Part shown: positions 14,807-27,070 of the stretch, piece after piece
How positions within the stretch are numbered: the first letter of the stretch is position 1
Layout: every line of letters begins with the position of its first letter
Assembly: GCF_000165425.1 (NCBI RefSeq)
Contig: NW_001799621.1
Coordinates: forward strand, 1 to 64,000
Direction: 5' to 3'
DNA: 64,000 bases
DNA from: Paramecium tetraurelia
Taxonomy: Eukaryota > Ciliophora > Oligohymenophorea > Peniculida > Parameciidae
Made by a program: the position numbers and the translations under genes
Notes under the pieces: model-generated
Seen by the model: only the letters and a program-made list of their open reading frames with translations
What the model was told of the DNA's origin: nothing
Database searches by the model: none

Positions 14807-16531
14807 ATGCAACAAAATAAGGTTTGGAGAAAGATTGATTATGATATTCGAGAAAAGCCTATTCTTTAGTTCAGATTTCAAAAAGTAGGCAGGAAATCAA
14901 ATGAACTTTATATTGGATGTTTTAATGATTATCTGATAAAATATAAAGTAACACATTTAAATGGATTTTAGGATCCATTCTATACCATCCCATATAAATT
15001 ATTTGATTTAGAATTCACCAGCAAATTCGAAGTCATAAGAACTCCTTCGAAATTAAAACAAGAGAAACATCATACCAAAGTTAGAGGTGAAGAGATCTTA
15101 GAATTAGGGGAAATTGTAGCAATTCGTTTAATTGTTGAAAACATTGATAAACCCTATGAAATTCAGGGGAAAACTGAATAAATGCATCAATTTAGAAGTT
15201 TTTTAGGCAACAAAATCAATTAAATTGGATTTCACAACTTATTTCGTGTTTATAAAAAAATTGGGAGAGGAAATTTTGCATCTGTTTATTTAGCTGAAAG
15301 AATTGAGGATAATTTAAGAATGGCAGTAAAGGCGTTTTCCAAATAAATTGTTTATAATGAGGAGAAAGGAAGAGTAAGATTACTGTTTTACTTTTTAGGA
15401 AGGATTAATAAATGAAATATAAATCATGAGAGAACTAGAGCATCCTAATTTAATGAGATTGTACGAAGTATATGAAACCAAAAATTCCATCTATATGGGT
15501 CTAGAGTTACTAGAGGGAGATCAATTATTCGAATATTTAAAGAAGAAAGTCTAATTTACAGAAAAACAAGTCCAAAGCATAATGGTTGGTTTGCTAATGG
15601 GACTCAAGCACATGCATTAAAAGGGGATTATGCATAGAGATTTGAAATTAGAGAACATTCTATTTAAATAATAAGGGTATTGATTATTAGGATAGATATA
15701 GTAACTTTGACTCTGTAGTTATTGCTGATTTCGGATTGGCCACTCATGTTAATAAGAAACCATATTTATATTAAAAATGCGGTACTCCTGGATTTGTTGC
15801 TCCGGAAATAATCAATCTTAAAAATATGTATTAGCCTTATGATTCAGTCTGCGATGTTTATTCAATGGGAGTGGTCTTTTATATCTTGTAATTTTCTTTT
15901 CTTATTTATAGATTGACTGGAAGACCCGCCTTTACTGGGAAGACTTATAATACTATTGTTAAATAAAACAAGGAGGCTAACGTTAATTTTGATTCTCCAC
16001 ATTTCCAAAATACTCCTAAGGAAGTTCAAAGTCTCATTTTTCAAATGCTTTAAAAAGACCCTTTATTAAGAATCAAAAGCATTGAGGCTTTGTTGCATCC
16101 ATATTTGTAAAGTGCTTTGTTGATTGAAGATGATGAGGCACATATTTCCACCGATGATGATCCTAATCTAATGGAAAGAATTTAAATTCTAAATAAACAG
16201 TTAATATATCATTCTTATAATTACTTAGAACAGAAAAGGTCGACTTTACTAGAATCAAAAGATAAAATAGTTAGAATATTAAAGAATTAAGACTATAGGC
16301 TACTTAAGAATTAAAATAAAACCAAACCTCAGATGAGGAACTTAAAATAATCATGAGAACACCAGTAATTACGGGAAGAGTTAATTCTGTTGAAAGTATT
16401 ACATTATGAAATAAATAGATTCTCCTATGCTGAAATGCATTTCCCCCTTTTAAAGTGCTGGTGGTTATGACGAAATTGTCCATGATTAAATTATTTTGTA
16501 AAGATATTCTGGGAAAACACTAAATATTTGA
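14807..16531 (+). CDS. Ser/Thr protein kinase, CAMK-like, with N-terminal PH-like region
   Basis: About 140 residues, probably PH-like as in many Paramecium kinases, precede a complete kinase domain: glycine loop IGRGNFASVYLA, VAIK-equivalent MAVKAFSK, catalytic HRDLKLENILF, DFGLA and the GFVAPEI segment. Introns of 22-29 nt remove the only TGAs in the way: GTAAGATTAC...TTTTTAG after EEKGR, another before the DFG exon, and one inside the ILTGRPAF region. Two more introns near 16.2 and 16.39 kb carry the frame through TSDEELKIIMRTPVITG to RVNSVENSPMLKCISPF and a TGA at 16529. The C-lobe has the usual DxxSxG (CDVYSMGVVFYIL). The tail is Ser/Gln-rich. Typical of the large ciliate family of calcium/calmodulin-type kinases, but without the EF hands of CDPKs. 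Substrate unknown. Confidence 0.88.
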
Positions 16532-16706
16532 CTTTATATTATATATCATTAAATCATCAAAAACTAACTTATATAGATTTAAATTCCTTTTTGATTTAAT
16601 AGATTAATATTAAATATGGCAATTTTTGATGAATCAATACTATTTTAGGATGTTGCTTAATTATAATCATCTTAATTTTGTTTAAATGCTTATTTTTATG
16701 CTATTC

Positions 16707-17264
16707 ATGAGTGAAATATCATTAGATCGATTACAACTTTAAAGTCTTTCTGTATACTTTATACCCAAGATTGTAAATTTAAAATAAATAATAGAATAGC
16801 AAGAATCCAAAGAAAACTAAAGGAATGCCTGTAATGTTGAGACTACTGATTTAATTATTTCTGTTAAATTAAACTCGCAATAAATTTAATTACAAAAAGA
16901 ATATACCATTAAAAAAAGTAAAGCAGATTCAACTCTCTTTATTAACCAAATTGAGAGAAAGTTTAATTTATATTCTTTGATGTTATGAAATCTAACAACA
17001 AATTATAGAAGTGGCATATAAAATCCGTAAGAAATTTTAATAAGAGATTTTCAGTAATAAAAACCCAGATCAATCATGATAATAATTTCCTCAAAAGGGA
17101 AAGAGATCTAGTTGTTTGAAGTCAAGGAAGTCAATTTTTTATAAATACAATTAATAATATTTAATTATTACAATTATTATTTTAGATCTCATTATTATAT
17201 TAATAATAATGAGATCAAATATAGCTTTGAGGTTGAGAAAATCAATCGAACGGGAAAAGTATGA
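16707..17264 (+). CDS. unrecognised protein
   Basis: Starts MSEISLDRLQLQSLSVYF and reads through with a 27-nt GTT...TAG intron near 16.98-17.00 kb, giving YSLISGIQNPQEILIRDF. It then gives SIMIIISSKGKEIQLFEVKE, a regular alternation that suggests a small beta-rich domain. The formal TGA is at 17262, but the last part overlaps a strong hairpin (17185-17216) and the start of another open frame, so the true 3' end is uncertain. An intron could also fuse it to the next gene. No family recognised. Confidence 0.45.
17185..17216. repeat. perfect 14-bp inverted repeat (hairpin)
   Basis: Arms 17185-17198 and 17203-17216 are exact reverse complements (GATCTCATTATTAT / ATAATAATGAGATC) with a 4-base loop. 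It lies where two open frames meet and holds the ATG at 17209. It may be a transcript-end hairpin, a protein-binding palindrome or a trace of an excised element. Confidence 0.8.
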
Positions 17265-17973
17265 TTCCACATAGAAGTTCTCATTACATGCATTTAGTAT
17301 ACATTAAGCACCTAGCCCCAAGAGAACAGCTCATTAGACTCCAATCAGGGGGAAATATTAAATACTACAAAAAAGAAAATCTTTCAATGAGTAGAAAGTA
17401 AATGACAAAACACAGCTCTTAAAGAAAATCGAATACTTTAACTCAGTGAATATAACATTAGAAAACTAATAAATAAAAGACTAAAATAAAAGTATTCAAT
17501 ATAGAAAAGATAACCGTTAAAAATCAGAGGACAAGATACTTGTATATGATATTTTTCGAGAGGTTGGGTACTCTTACAAATTATATGTCTGAGGAATAAT
17601 CAAAGCCTGGAGATTAACAAGAAAGACAGCGCAAAAAATATTCACTTCCAATTTTGAAAAAAAGATCCTCTCCATCTCCTTAACTTTAAGATTCTCAAAC
17701 TATACCACCAATGCCAATAATCACAGAGTTAACTTACACAAAATTAGCACCTAGTAATCAGTTTTGTAATTAAAATTAGATGAAATTAATAAAGTTTAAA
17801 ATAAAGAGATAAAAGAACTTCCTGAATCAACAGAAAGAATCCTCGATTTATTATTGCTTAATACTTGTGATCTAAAAAAAGTATTCCAACAATAAAAATA
17901 AAAGAATAAAAGAAAAATAATAGTATAAGGAAGAATCCCTCAAGATTTTTTCAACATATTGAAATAATTTTGA
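17209..17973 (+). CDS. unrecognised basic protein, exon structure unresolved
   Basis: An open frame from the ATG at 17209 reads APSPKRTAHQTPIRGKYQIL and LLKKIEYFNSVNITLENQQ. Another phase carries the rest: FFERLGTLTNYMSEEQSKPG, KKRSSPSPQLQDSQTIPPMP. A 26-nt GTA...TAG intron then leads to ELPESTERILDLLLLNTCDL and FQQQKQKNKRKIIVQGRIPQ, ending at the TGA at 17971. I could not find the splice that joins the first and second parts near 17.55 kb. The protein is rich in Lys, Gln, Ser and Pro and has no recognised domain. Confidence 0.5.
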
Positions 17974-18007
17974 TCATATATATATTATATTTAAGTGTTT
18001 GCATTAT

Positions 18008-19483
18008 TCAACCTTAATATATTCCCCATATCTCCATTCTATCGATTACAAAATTCTCTTTACTAGACAACACTTCATTTCCAAAAGTTTCACAATAATG
18101 AGAATATCCATGATATATCTCAGAATCCACATACAACCCATATTTATCACCACATCCAATCGCTAATCCATTCTCATCACATAAAGTTATAAAATTATTC
18201 TAATTTATCCAATTATAAACAGTTAAGGATTAGGTATTCTTAAATGTAAACAAAAACGATTCCCCAGTTCCATAGAAATGATCTTTACTTTTTTAAATCC
18301 CATCAGATAAATAGGCTCCAAATACATATTTATGCAAGTCTCTAACAAACATAATTACAGGTTGACTAAATTAAGTATTTCTCATCAGAGTCTTAATGGA
18401 TGATCCATGCAATGTTGATGAGTACAATATATTCCATCTTTGGGATTTAAAGATAGCAGGAATATAACAGGCAACCTTCATAAAAAGATTCTAATCGATA
18501 ATCTCAGATTCTGATTCTAAGTAAGAAATGAATGCATTCGAACCCATCAGCTCTTATCATTTATATTGATAATAATACTTTCAAATGCTAATTGAATGCT
18601 TTATTCTAATTTTAGATCATTGTTATAGTAAAAAGGAAGTATAGTTTTCAATTAAGGCTTGGTTGGAGTCTCTATTATTTTGTTTGGAGTCGGAGGAAAG
18701 TATGATGCCAACACAGAATTAATTGAATCCATCAATTCACTTAATTATGAAACATCAATTAATTATATTAAAGCAACTTTGGACCGCTTAGTTTATAGGT
18801 GTATTTCTATCAAATGCATCCTAAAGATCTCTTTGCTACTTAGTTAAATAAATGCTGGAAAATCCCTCTTTGTTACCTTTATGACATTTTTTAATAATAT
18901 TTAAAATTGCAATTATTACACATTCTTTAGTTTTGCCTCCTACATTATTTTTTCATTGCCTAGATTATTGTAATCAGGATAAAAAAACAATACGTCTTCA
19001 TGAACTGTTAATTATCCCTTAATGTATCCTAAATTTGTAACATAATTAATGTCGAAAAATTTATTTGATGCTTATTAAAACGAGTCCAATAAGTTTTCTT
19101 ATTTCTCCTCCTAGTTTATAATTTACTCATAAATTGGCACTGATTATTTTCTTGGTATTTTTATGGTTATTCCCTCATATAAGGAATTTTCTGAAATTTC
19201 ATTAATTTACATCAATTAATCTGCACTTCTATTACAAACTTAAATACCTGACGTTGAATTTAAGTTCAAGACCAAAATAAGAATCATCTGGTTCTACTTT
19301 ATATAAAAAATATTTAGAATCGTCTTGAATTTTGAAATCATCTAAAAATTATGGATCCAAATCACTGAGTTTCACATCCTCTTCTGATGCAGGAGTGTAG
19401 TTTTCATAGGTAATTCTGCAATTCCCTATATATTCAAAGTCGAGTTGATAGTCATACTAAAATTCACTTTATTCCTAATTCAT
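18008..19483 (-). CDS. TLDc-domain protein, OXR1/NCOA7-like
   Basis: TLDc proteins protect against oxidative stress and bind the V-ATPase in other eukaryotes. The N-terminus is MNQEQSEFQYDYQLDFEYIG. A middle segment, LGYIKGQLTVHEDVLFFYPD, fits the GRAM/PH-like domain found in OXR1 and NCOA7. The C-terminal TLDc domain is clear: IPAIFKSQRWNILYSSTLHG, then MFVRDLHKYVFGAYLSDG, FYGTGESFLFTF, ENGLAIGCGDKYGLYVDSEI and a final RMEIWGIYQG before the TGA at 18008. Introns include a 19-nt GTA...TAG after FNVR and a 26-nt GTA...AAG near 18.56 kb that restores LMGSNAFISYLESES. The domain order GRAM-like then TLDc and the length are those of short OXR1 relatives. Confidence 0.87.
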
Positions 19484-19629
19484 GGTTTGTTATATAATTT
19501 GTAAAATATAATTATATCATTTTTGCTGTATTCAATTTATATAATGATTAATACTAATATTTTTCTTTTATAAAACTATGATATAGAAATAATAAAATAG
19601 ATAAAATTTCATTAATTTAAAAAACATAC

Positions 19630-20445
19630 ATGTTGCAAAACTAATAATCAATATTAAACGAATCATTCCATTTTGCCAACCTACAATAGTTTTCTCCTAT
19701 TTATTTAGAATTTCTTAAGATTTTTAATTCTAATGCTATAGATAAGCTTTAAAATTCAAATTCTCTTGATTAACATATCAAAACAGATTTAAGTCTCAAA
19801 AATTCAGATTCTCAATCCAGTAGTCCTACCCAGATTCATTAAACTAAGAAAAAATGTCTTAATAGAAATACTGTATAACCAAAATAATTGTAACAATAGA
19901 TAAGTTGTTAAAATAATAATTGTTAGAATAAAAGAAAAAATTTAAATGAAACTTAGATCAATGGTCAGACTACCCTATTATGCAACAGATGTTCAATCAA
20001 TTTCACTTCCAACAACTATTGTGAATATTGTATTCAAGTAATATAAAAATCTATTATTTAAGATATATGATCCAAATCTTGGATATGAAATGGACGATAA
20101 ACAGTGGATTATGTGCGAAAAATGCAACAGATGGGTAAATTTTAATTATTATACTCTTAGAATCATGTTGAATGTGAATAGTCTTTAGGAAAGCAGAATT
20201 TGACCAAAATTACATATTAAACAAAATATCAATGTTCCCAATGTCATAAAAAGATAAAATAATCTGCAAAGTTGAATTTAAACAAAGATACTTCTTAAGA
20301 TCAAGAATATATTAATACTAAAACAAAATAACCCCTAGCAATAATTAAATTAACCAATAAAGAAATTTTTGAAGATATTTCTGATCTGAGAACTCTATTA
20401 TTTGATGAGAAGTCAAAAAAAGTGAAAATAGAATTGAATTAATGA
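19630..20445 (+). CDS. PHD-finger protein
   Basis: About 250 residues. The first 100 are Gln/Asn/Ser-rich. The centre has CNRCSINFTSNNYCEYCIQ followed by a PHD-type zinc finger: WIMCEKCNRW, NHVECEQSLG, then YQCSQCHKKIKQ. The spacing C-x2-C ... C-x2-C ... H-x2-C ... C-x2-C, with Trp before the histidine pair, fits the Cys4-His-Cys3 fold that reads histone H3 tails. Two introns (25 nt ending AAG after CIQ; 26 nt ending TAG after NRW) sit inside the finger region. The acidic tail ends at a TGA at 20443. Likely nuclear; the histone mark it reads cannot be told. Confidence 0.78.
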
Positions 20446-20731
20446 TTATATAAGATGTACTCCTTTATGTTAATTATAATAATATTTAATAGATGGTTGT
20501 ATAATAAGGCTTCTTAACTGCTCCTATTGAAATGGTCACTTCCTATTTGCAAATTAATAAAATGAATATGTATCTATTCATTAACAAATAAGGTTTGTCA
20601 TTTCGGAATAATTTTTCATTAGATTTTTTTTTGAAGCCTTTCCTTTCCCCATATTTTGCTGTCATTTAATAATTTGAACGAACTCTTCCTAACATAAATA
20701 TTAACAATATATAATTAAAATTAATTATTAT

Positions 20732-21542
20732 TCATGACTTATTCATTGATCTTGGATTAACTTATTTTTATTATTTAAACTATTCAAATTCTTTTAAGTA
20801 TTATTAATATGACAAATCTCTAGAAGCAGAGATATCTAAAACTGTTTGTTCACCAAAGTTGATTCTACTCATAATTAAAGTTCCTTATAATTCCTGATCT
20901 AATTTATCTAGCTCTTTATTTATTTTGTTAACTTCCTTTCTAATAGAGTCTATTTCTGTAACCGATTTGTATTTATCAACATCTACTTATTATTTAATAT
21001 TTTTTTAATTTTCTATTTCCTCTTCGGTATCATATTATTCAGTATCATCTTTTTATTGATCATCTTCTTCCTCTTATTAATTCTCTTCATAATCAACATC
21101 TTCATACTCTAATTCTTCTTCATCATTTTAAATCTTATTATTCTTTGCTTACTTTAAATTATCCTTACCATTTTGCTAATTCTACAGTATTTTTGGGTCT
21201 TATTGATATTGTTATTTATTTAATAATTTTTGAGCAACAGGCTAATTGACATTTGATTGTTCCTATGAAAATAGAAATTATGGGCCTCTAATTATTATTC
21301 AAATTATACTTTTATGATTATTAGATATTGACTTGTTGAGTAAATGGGTTTGAAGTGCTTTTAGGTATCATTTGATTTAAATTTAGTTAATTCTTCTAAT
21401 TGTTTTAAACATAAGGGTTTTGTTATTATGGTATAAAAGGCTACTGTTATAATGATTGTTATGATCTTTAACTAGTAGTGGAATAGCTTTAATTTGTTTG
21501 TTGAGGATTATTGTAATATTAATATTATTAACGATAAGACAT
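20732..21542 (-). CDS. Gln-rich acidic protein, function unknown
   Basis: The N-terminus MSYRQQYQYYNNPQQTNQSY starts a long Gln/Asn-rich stretch. A 22-nt GTA...TAG intron near 21.3 kb joins it to GPQFLFSQEQSNVNQPVAQK. A highly acidic run (EEELEYEDVDYEE and onward) follows, then a helical segment SIRKEVNKINKELDKLDQEL and a conserved-looking end, SRINFGEQTVLDISASRDLS, before the TGA at 20732. Low-complexity, probably disordered apart from the last 80 residues, which may form a coiled coil. No family recognised. Confidence 0.7.
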
Positions 21543-21745
21543 TATTTATTTTATGTTAATAATAAGTAATAAATTTGATCAAGAATCAAGTCCAAAATAT
21601 TTAAGGTTTCAAAATCTTCTTTTTAAAATAAAGGAGTGAGACAAACTTCATAAAATAAAATGAATACAAAATACATTATTAAAAAATTATAAACTATTTA
21701 TTCGAATATAATGATGTATCAAGAATGATAGATTAATTTAGTCAA

Positions 21746-23601
21746 ATGCCGGAATCATAAATGGGTTCATTGAGAATGAGACCTTCCCAATTAAGAATAG
21801 AAATGACAGATGATTAATAACCTTCCACAAGACGGAGGAATTTCATGTCTCCTACGGCTTTGCCACTATTTCAAGAATTGTAAAAATTAATTTAATATCA
21901 GACAATAATAGACAACTAGACAGAATCTCTAATAACCTATTGCTCCTTTGACTTTGAAAGTAAATTTGTTAACCTAGCAAATTAGTAGATGTCTAGCCAA
22001 TCTTAGATTACTAAATCCTTGTTATTTAATATATTTTTGTAAGGTTTCTTTATCAACTATTATGGATACGTCTTTTGGTAATACAGTTTTCGCTATGTTT
22101 TACTATAATTATGGATATAAGATTTGTTTACCATATTCATATTGATATATTTTAATTATAGAAAATAAGAGGAATGCATTTGGTAACTCATTGAGACTAT
22201 GTTTCTATTTTTCTTAAAAGTAAAAGTTAGCATTAATACAGGTTTTTATAGTGTTTTATTATGAAATACAAAAATTCAAAATTTACTTTGTTACTATAAT
22301 GATGATTTCGCTTTCAATTCTCGTGTTGCTTATGCGAGTAGTTCAAAAATTGAAATTTCAATTACAGAACAATCAACAAATTGTAAATATTCGATTTATA
22401 AAAAGATTGTTTAATTCATTAAAACTTTATTATGTGTATAAATAACACTTATTGCCTTGAAATGGGAAGAAAAAATAGACTGGGTTTGGTCCTAGATCTT
22501 TATAATTTTGTGGGTATTTTTGGTCGTCTTTGCATTATTATTATTTATCTCTTTTATAGGATGCATTGAGACATTCATAAATCTCTTAAAAAAACAAACT
22601 AACTAAAATTATTGTATTCCTCATATATATTATAGTAATAGGAAATATTTGGATTTTCATCAATATCATAGGTTACACCTTATTGCCATTCACATTTTTG
22701 TATAGATTGACTCAATTGTATGATAATTAGGAATCCTTTGGAGAAGATGAAACTATTTAATTAATTGTCCTAAGTGGAATATTCATGGTATTGATAACCA
22801 TTTATACAACATTTTTTGCAAACAATATTAAGTAAATGTGAAAGTCTACCTATTAGAATGTTTTTGAAAGAACTTTAAGGATTTGAATCATATTCTGCTG
22901 GGATACCTCAACAGCCAATTTAAATTTAGTAAGAACAAGAATAAAGAATTTATAACTTACCTGATTCTAATGAAATTTTGTCCAAAAAGAAAAGAAAGGC
23001 ACCTTTTAGGTTTGTTAAGTTAAATGCACCATTATATTTAATTAAAATGTCATGCACCTTCTTTGCTATTTTTGATAAGTTAAGCTTTGACTAGAAGAAT
23101 GTTAAACAAACGGAATAACTTTCTCAAAGGGCATTAGGATAATAATCATCGAACAGAATGGAATTTTAGAAGGAAATTAAAGCGAATAGCAATTCAATAG
23201 ATTATAAGATTAATAATTTAGAAATGCAAGATATAAAAAAAGTAAACATTGAAGAATTAGCTAAAGAGAATGTTCAATCTAAAGACATCTCTGAAGAACC
23301 AGATAAATCAAACAAGAATTAAAATTCCATTAATGAGGATCAATAATCGATTTAAGATAAATGTTTAATTTGTTACGAGAACTAACCAAATATATTATTT
23401 ATACCATGTAGACATGGTGGAATATGTTAAAAATGCGCAGAAGATGTTGTGCTTAAATCCAATTAATGTTATTTATGTAGAAAAGTATTTATCTATTATA
23501 TTAAGAATATTTAACAAATTTTAAGAATAAAAACAGAGGGAGGTTAATTAGTTGTTAATGAGATTAGTCATATAAAGTAGAAAAGGTAGATATAAGAATG
23601 A
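21746..23601 (+). CDS. membrane RING-finger protein, probable E3 ubiquitin ligase
   Basis: Starts MPESQMGSLRMRPSQLRIEM. Several hydrophobic segments between 22.0 and 22.8 kb (for example FIILWVFLVVFALLLFISFI and GIFMVLITIYTTFFANNI) suggest four or more membrane helices. A long polar linker with DIKKVNIEELAKENVQSKDI follows. The C-terminus carries a RING-HC finger: CLICYENQPNILFIPCRHGG, ICQKCAEDVV, NQCYLCRK, that is C-x2-C ... C-x-H ... C-x2-C ... C-x2-C, then IQQILRIKTEGG to a TGA at 23599. RING fingers recruit E2 enzymes, and a membrane RING-HC protein of this layout would act in endomembrane protein turnover. Some splice sites in the membrane part are uncertain, and the start could lie further upstream. 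Confidence 0.78.
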
Positions 23602-24004
23602 ATTTTGAATAATTTACACTTAATTAATCTCGTTTATTAATGAATCACACAGTTGCTAATCATTTCTCTATTTCCAATTTCAATTTTTATTATAACTTAT
23701 TAGTAGTTTATAGATTGAAATTTTATTTAATTAATGTAATAGATAGGTTTAAGTTTAAATTGTTCTCACTTTAATATGCTAACAGAAAATCAACACCTTA
23801 ATTATTTGACAAGAGAATAAAATAAATTAATTAATGGCTGTATTGTTCAAATTCAGACCATTTTTTATTCCTTAACTTCATCCTATGGATAATTGAATTT
23901 AGTTGGTATCCAAAAAAGAATAACAGTTAATGTAGAGTCCAACAGCATATTAGATAATAATCAGCTGTAGGTTCATTTTAAACGGAGTTAATTATTTATG
24001 GAAC
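23602..24004. other. spacer with a weak plus-strand open frame
   Basis: Between the RING gene and the convergent phospholipase B-like gene. A plus-strand frame open to TGA from 23779 to 24093 begins MLTENQHLNYLTREQNKLIN, but its last 90 bases overlap the 3' end of the minus-strand gene and no domain is seen. It is either a small unknown gene or chance. Confidence 0.35.
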
Positions 24005-25420
24005 TCAAAGAAATGATATAACTTTGCTATCGATCGATCCATTAGCTCTTGGATTAGCTAAAATGGAACTATTCATTACTTCTAATCATTTGAGACTGAA
24101 ATTGCATCGTTTTTATAAACATTGTATCTTATGAATTTTTTATATCATCCAAGTTCTTATTCTAAGGAGTATTGCTGTTCATCATTTATCCTCTTGTACT
24201 CATATGAATACTTTATTGGATCCTTTTTAACAGCTTTAGTATAATGAGCTTTATCGTAATATAAGCAAAGTCATAATTCTTCAAGGAATAATAATTTGAT
24301 TTCACTTTTGCCATTACAGCCTTAGCAACAGCAAATTCTGGAAATTTTGGAAATCCAAGTGAATCTTTTGAGGAGAAACATTAAATTTTTAAAAGCTATT
24401 AATCTTTTTTTACCACTTTAAGATCAATAGATATATATTGATTATTATATGTTCTGAGTTATGTTTAATAAATGTTTTAATCTCTCTCCTCCCTTTGAGA
24501 ATGGAAGAGCTTCTGGAACCCTTTCCCAAGTCAATAAGAGTAGCTGGTACCATCAACTCATAGAGCTTGATATCTAAGATTGAATTTGTTGTTTGATGAC
24601 TACCATATTAATATCTGGTAAAGCTTTGTTATCATCTTTAGAATATGAAAGTCCTGGCTTTGATGAGAAACCAACTCTAAATAGAATTTGGCTAGAGATT
24701 AATAGTATTTAAATATTCTGAGTACATTCTAATAACTTACCATGTAGTGTGAGCCATCCAAGCATCACTCCAATCATCCAATGCCTTAATTAAAACATAA
24801 CAAGAAATTCTGTTTTCTCCTTACCTTTTTCCATTCAAATTTTCAAGTGTCAATAAATGCCATTAAATTCTTTCAGCTTTAGGTCACATAGGCTTTTTCA
24901 ATTCGTAGCTATCACCACATGCTTAAAATAAAAGCAATTGCACCATGATGAGCCTCGTATTGGCTGGTCTTTATCTTGGATTATTTAATATAATCCATCA
25001 TTCTATGCTAAGGTTCTACCTAAGGCTTCATAATATTAGTCTTCTTTATTGTCTTCAACCAATTATCTTGCAAATACATATTATTCCAATTCATTGCTCA
25101 CTTTTTACTTTACAAAGTAAAATTATACCAAGACCAGGAGTGATTGTATATATGTTCATGTATCAATGGTCCTTCCAAATACCCTATTGAATACATTTTA
25201 GTAAATACTTGCTGCATATGAACTATAAAAATTTATTCATGAAAATTATCGAATCACCTCGTGTTTATAGTAACCCCATGCCAAAGCGACTTGAGATATC
25301 CCCTTTATTTATTGTGTATTTTTCATGTCTCTAATCTACTTAAAACAATGCAATATCATCACAGATGCACAAACTAATTAAAGTCAATAAATAAATAGCT
25401 TTCAATTAAATAATCTATAT
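24005..25420 (-). CDS. phospholipase B-like protein (PLBD/LAMA family)
   Basis: A lysosomal or secreted family related to Dictyostelium phospholipase B and animal PLBD1/PLBD2, members of the N-terminal nucleophile fold. Evidence on the minus strand: a hydrophobic leader (YLLTLISLCIC), then GDISSRFGMGLLQTRVHMQQ and the hallmark SIGYLEGPLIHEHIYNHSW. Further on come the DDWSDAWMAHTTW motif (family: LLIAHTTW), SKPGLSYSKDD and the C-terminal ANPRANGSIDSKVISFL, which matches the family's AYGG-IDxKVTSF ending just before the TGA at 24005. A long GTG...TAG intron seems to interrupt the region before HMQQ. The exact start is not clear: no ATG precedes the leader in the same exon, so a short first exon upstream of 25420 is likely. 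Confidence 0.8.
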
Positions 25421-26128
25421 TGATTTTACAATATTAGTTTTCTAAAGACATATTTTTATGATAATTCAGTATTTTCCCTCTTTACCTTCAATCCAAATTC
25501 ACTTTTCTATTTTTATAATGAAAATTTGTTATTGTTTTTTTTGGACTAGAATACCAAATAGTATTTTAGTAACAAAAAAATTTAAAATTTTTAAAAACAA
25601 GAAAAGGAAAGTGAATTAAGTACCTATATTGTATGATATTCCTAGTGATAAACTGTTTCAATATAGGTATTAAAGATATGTTCTAATATAAAGACAATAA
25701 CCCTGGCAACTACATTAATATAATTGATGAATACTTAATCTTGATAATTAATGTTATTTCTAAATATTTTAAACCAATAATTAAATAATATCTCATATAT
25801 CAAATAAAATATAAATTATCTATTATTTGTTAATTAATCAAAAAAACAAATCTTTGTGAAAAAATAATTCAAGCTTATATTTTAATGTAATTGATTCAAT
25901 ACACTATTGATGAAGTGCATTTTAGGTTATGGATAAAATTATAAAAATATTTCTTCTCATTTCAGTATGAATATTCAAAAATTCAAGCTTTTATCATATT
26001 TATTTAAATTATTTATTAGTCAGAATTAAATATGCAATAATTTTTATCTTTTAATTAAATAGATGGATAATTATTGCATTTGATACGAATTATAATGATT
26101 ATACTATAAAAACGTATTAATTTAATGA
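25421..26128. other. intergenic AT-rich stretch
   Basis: No convincing frame. It holds one perfect inverted repeat at 25621-25669 and otherwise simple AT-rich sequence, with TAA/TTA runs and frequent TGA in all frames. Confidence 0.5.
25621..25669. repeat. 11-bp inverted repeat with 27-base spacer
   Basis: TACCTATATTG at 25621-25631 is exactly repeated in reverse complement at 25659-25669. It lies in the spacer upstream of the phospholipase B-like gene. It could be a cruciform, a regulatory palindrome or the ends of a small lost element; no target-site duplication is obvious. Confidence 0.6.
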
Positions 26129-27070
26129 TCATTAAGGTGTATACCTAAAATTTATGTAAATTAATAAACATATATATTTAAAAAAGTTTATATGAAATAT
26201 CTAAATTAAATATTTCATCATTATTATGACATTAAAAAAATTTACTATTTCCATAAACTAAGCATATTACCTAACTATCTGTCGATAGTATAATTTTTAT
26301 CCAAACTATTGACAGGCAATTCAAAATAATTCTTCATTTAATCAGACTACTCTTCATCAATGTGTTCTTCATCTTTTTTATTCTTCTCATAATTTAAGGA
26401 GTTAGATGTATATTTTTTCTAAAATTCTTCCCTCCTTATTGCTTTGTGTAATTAACAAGTTGGCTGAATTTCCTATTAGGTTTATGAACTATAGTTTTTT
26501 GCCAACCTTTTTTGAGTTTTGAAATTATTAAATGAAACATCATTTTTGCTATTTCCAAATTTCATATTCTGTTTCATCCAAAAGATTAAATTGTTCGAGA
26601 TAGATTCTATGTCCTGAAGGATGAATTATTAAGTACACTCTTTAGAATTACGAAATTAATCTGGCTATTTGAAGTTACCAACATTGTGGGGGTTGATTGA
26701 GGATTCTATAATTAATACATTGGATGTTGTTTGTTATTGATAGAGATTCAGATCACCACTTTTGAGATCGACAACGACAAGAATTTTGTTTCTCTTATAA
26801 TATTGTTTCTTATTTCTCTTATCCTTTTTCATCGACCTCCCTTATTGTTAATACGTCTACACAATACCATTGGCTGTAGAATACTTCAAACCATATTTTA
26901 AAGCTGTCTAAAGGATGAAATTGAAGGAGTACTTGTTTAATCGAATTTTCTTAGAAAACTATGTCGTAAATCACTTTTTCTCTAATGTCATTTCCTATTT
27001 TTTGATAAGGCTGTCTCATTGTATTTTGTATGAATTGTTTCTACTCACATTGAATCTAGGTTTAAGCCAT
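26129..27070 (-). CDS. helix-turn-helix protein (copy A)
   Basis: Starts MAQTQIQCEQKQFIQNTMRQ. Residues about 25-75 form a homeodomain-like helix-turn-helix: REKVIYDIVFQENSIKQ, then TALKYGLKYSTANGIVQTY across a 25-nt GTA...TAG intron. A basic patch GRSMKKDKRNKKQYYKRNK follows. The C-terminal half (VLIIESSINPHNVGNFK ... NKKDEEHIDEEQSDQMK) is polar and acidic. The domain is like the psq/Tc1-type HTH modules that bind DNA. It is paralogous to the gene at 28069-28573, with which it shares the pattern (V/L)xxE(N/S)xSx(K/R)Q-AxKxxxKYSTAxxIVxxxxxxG. The formal stop at 26129 lies beyond the well-composed part, so the true 3' end may be nearer 26.25 kb if another intron exists. Confidence 0.7.

Noticed and set aside
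15862-16044. Minus-strand open stretch within the kinase gene
   Set aside because: Antisense to the kinase C-lobe, which has clear motifs on the plus strand.
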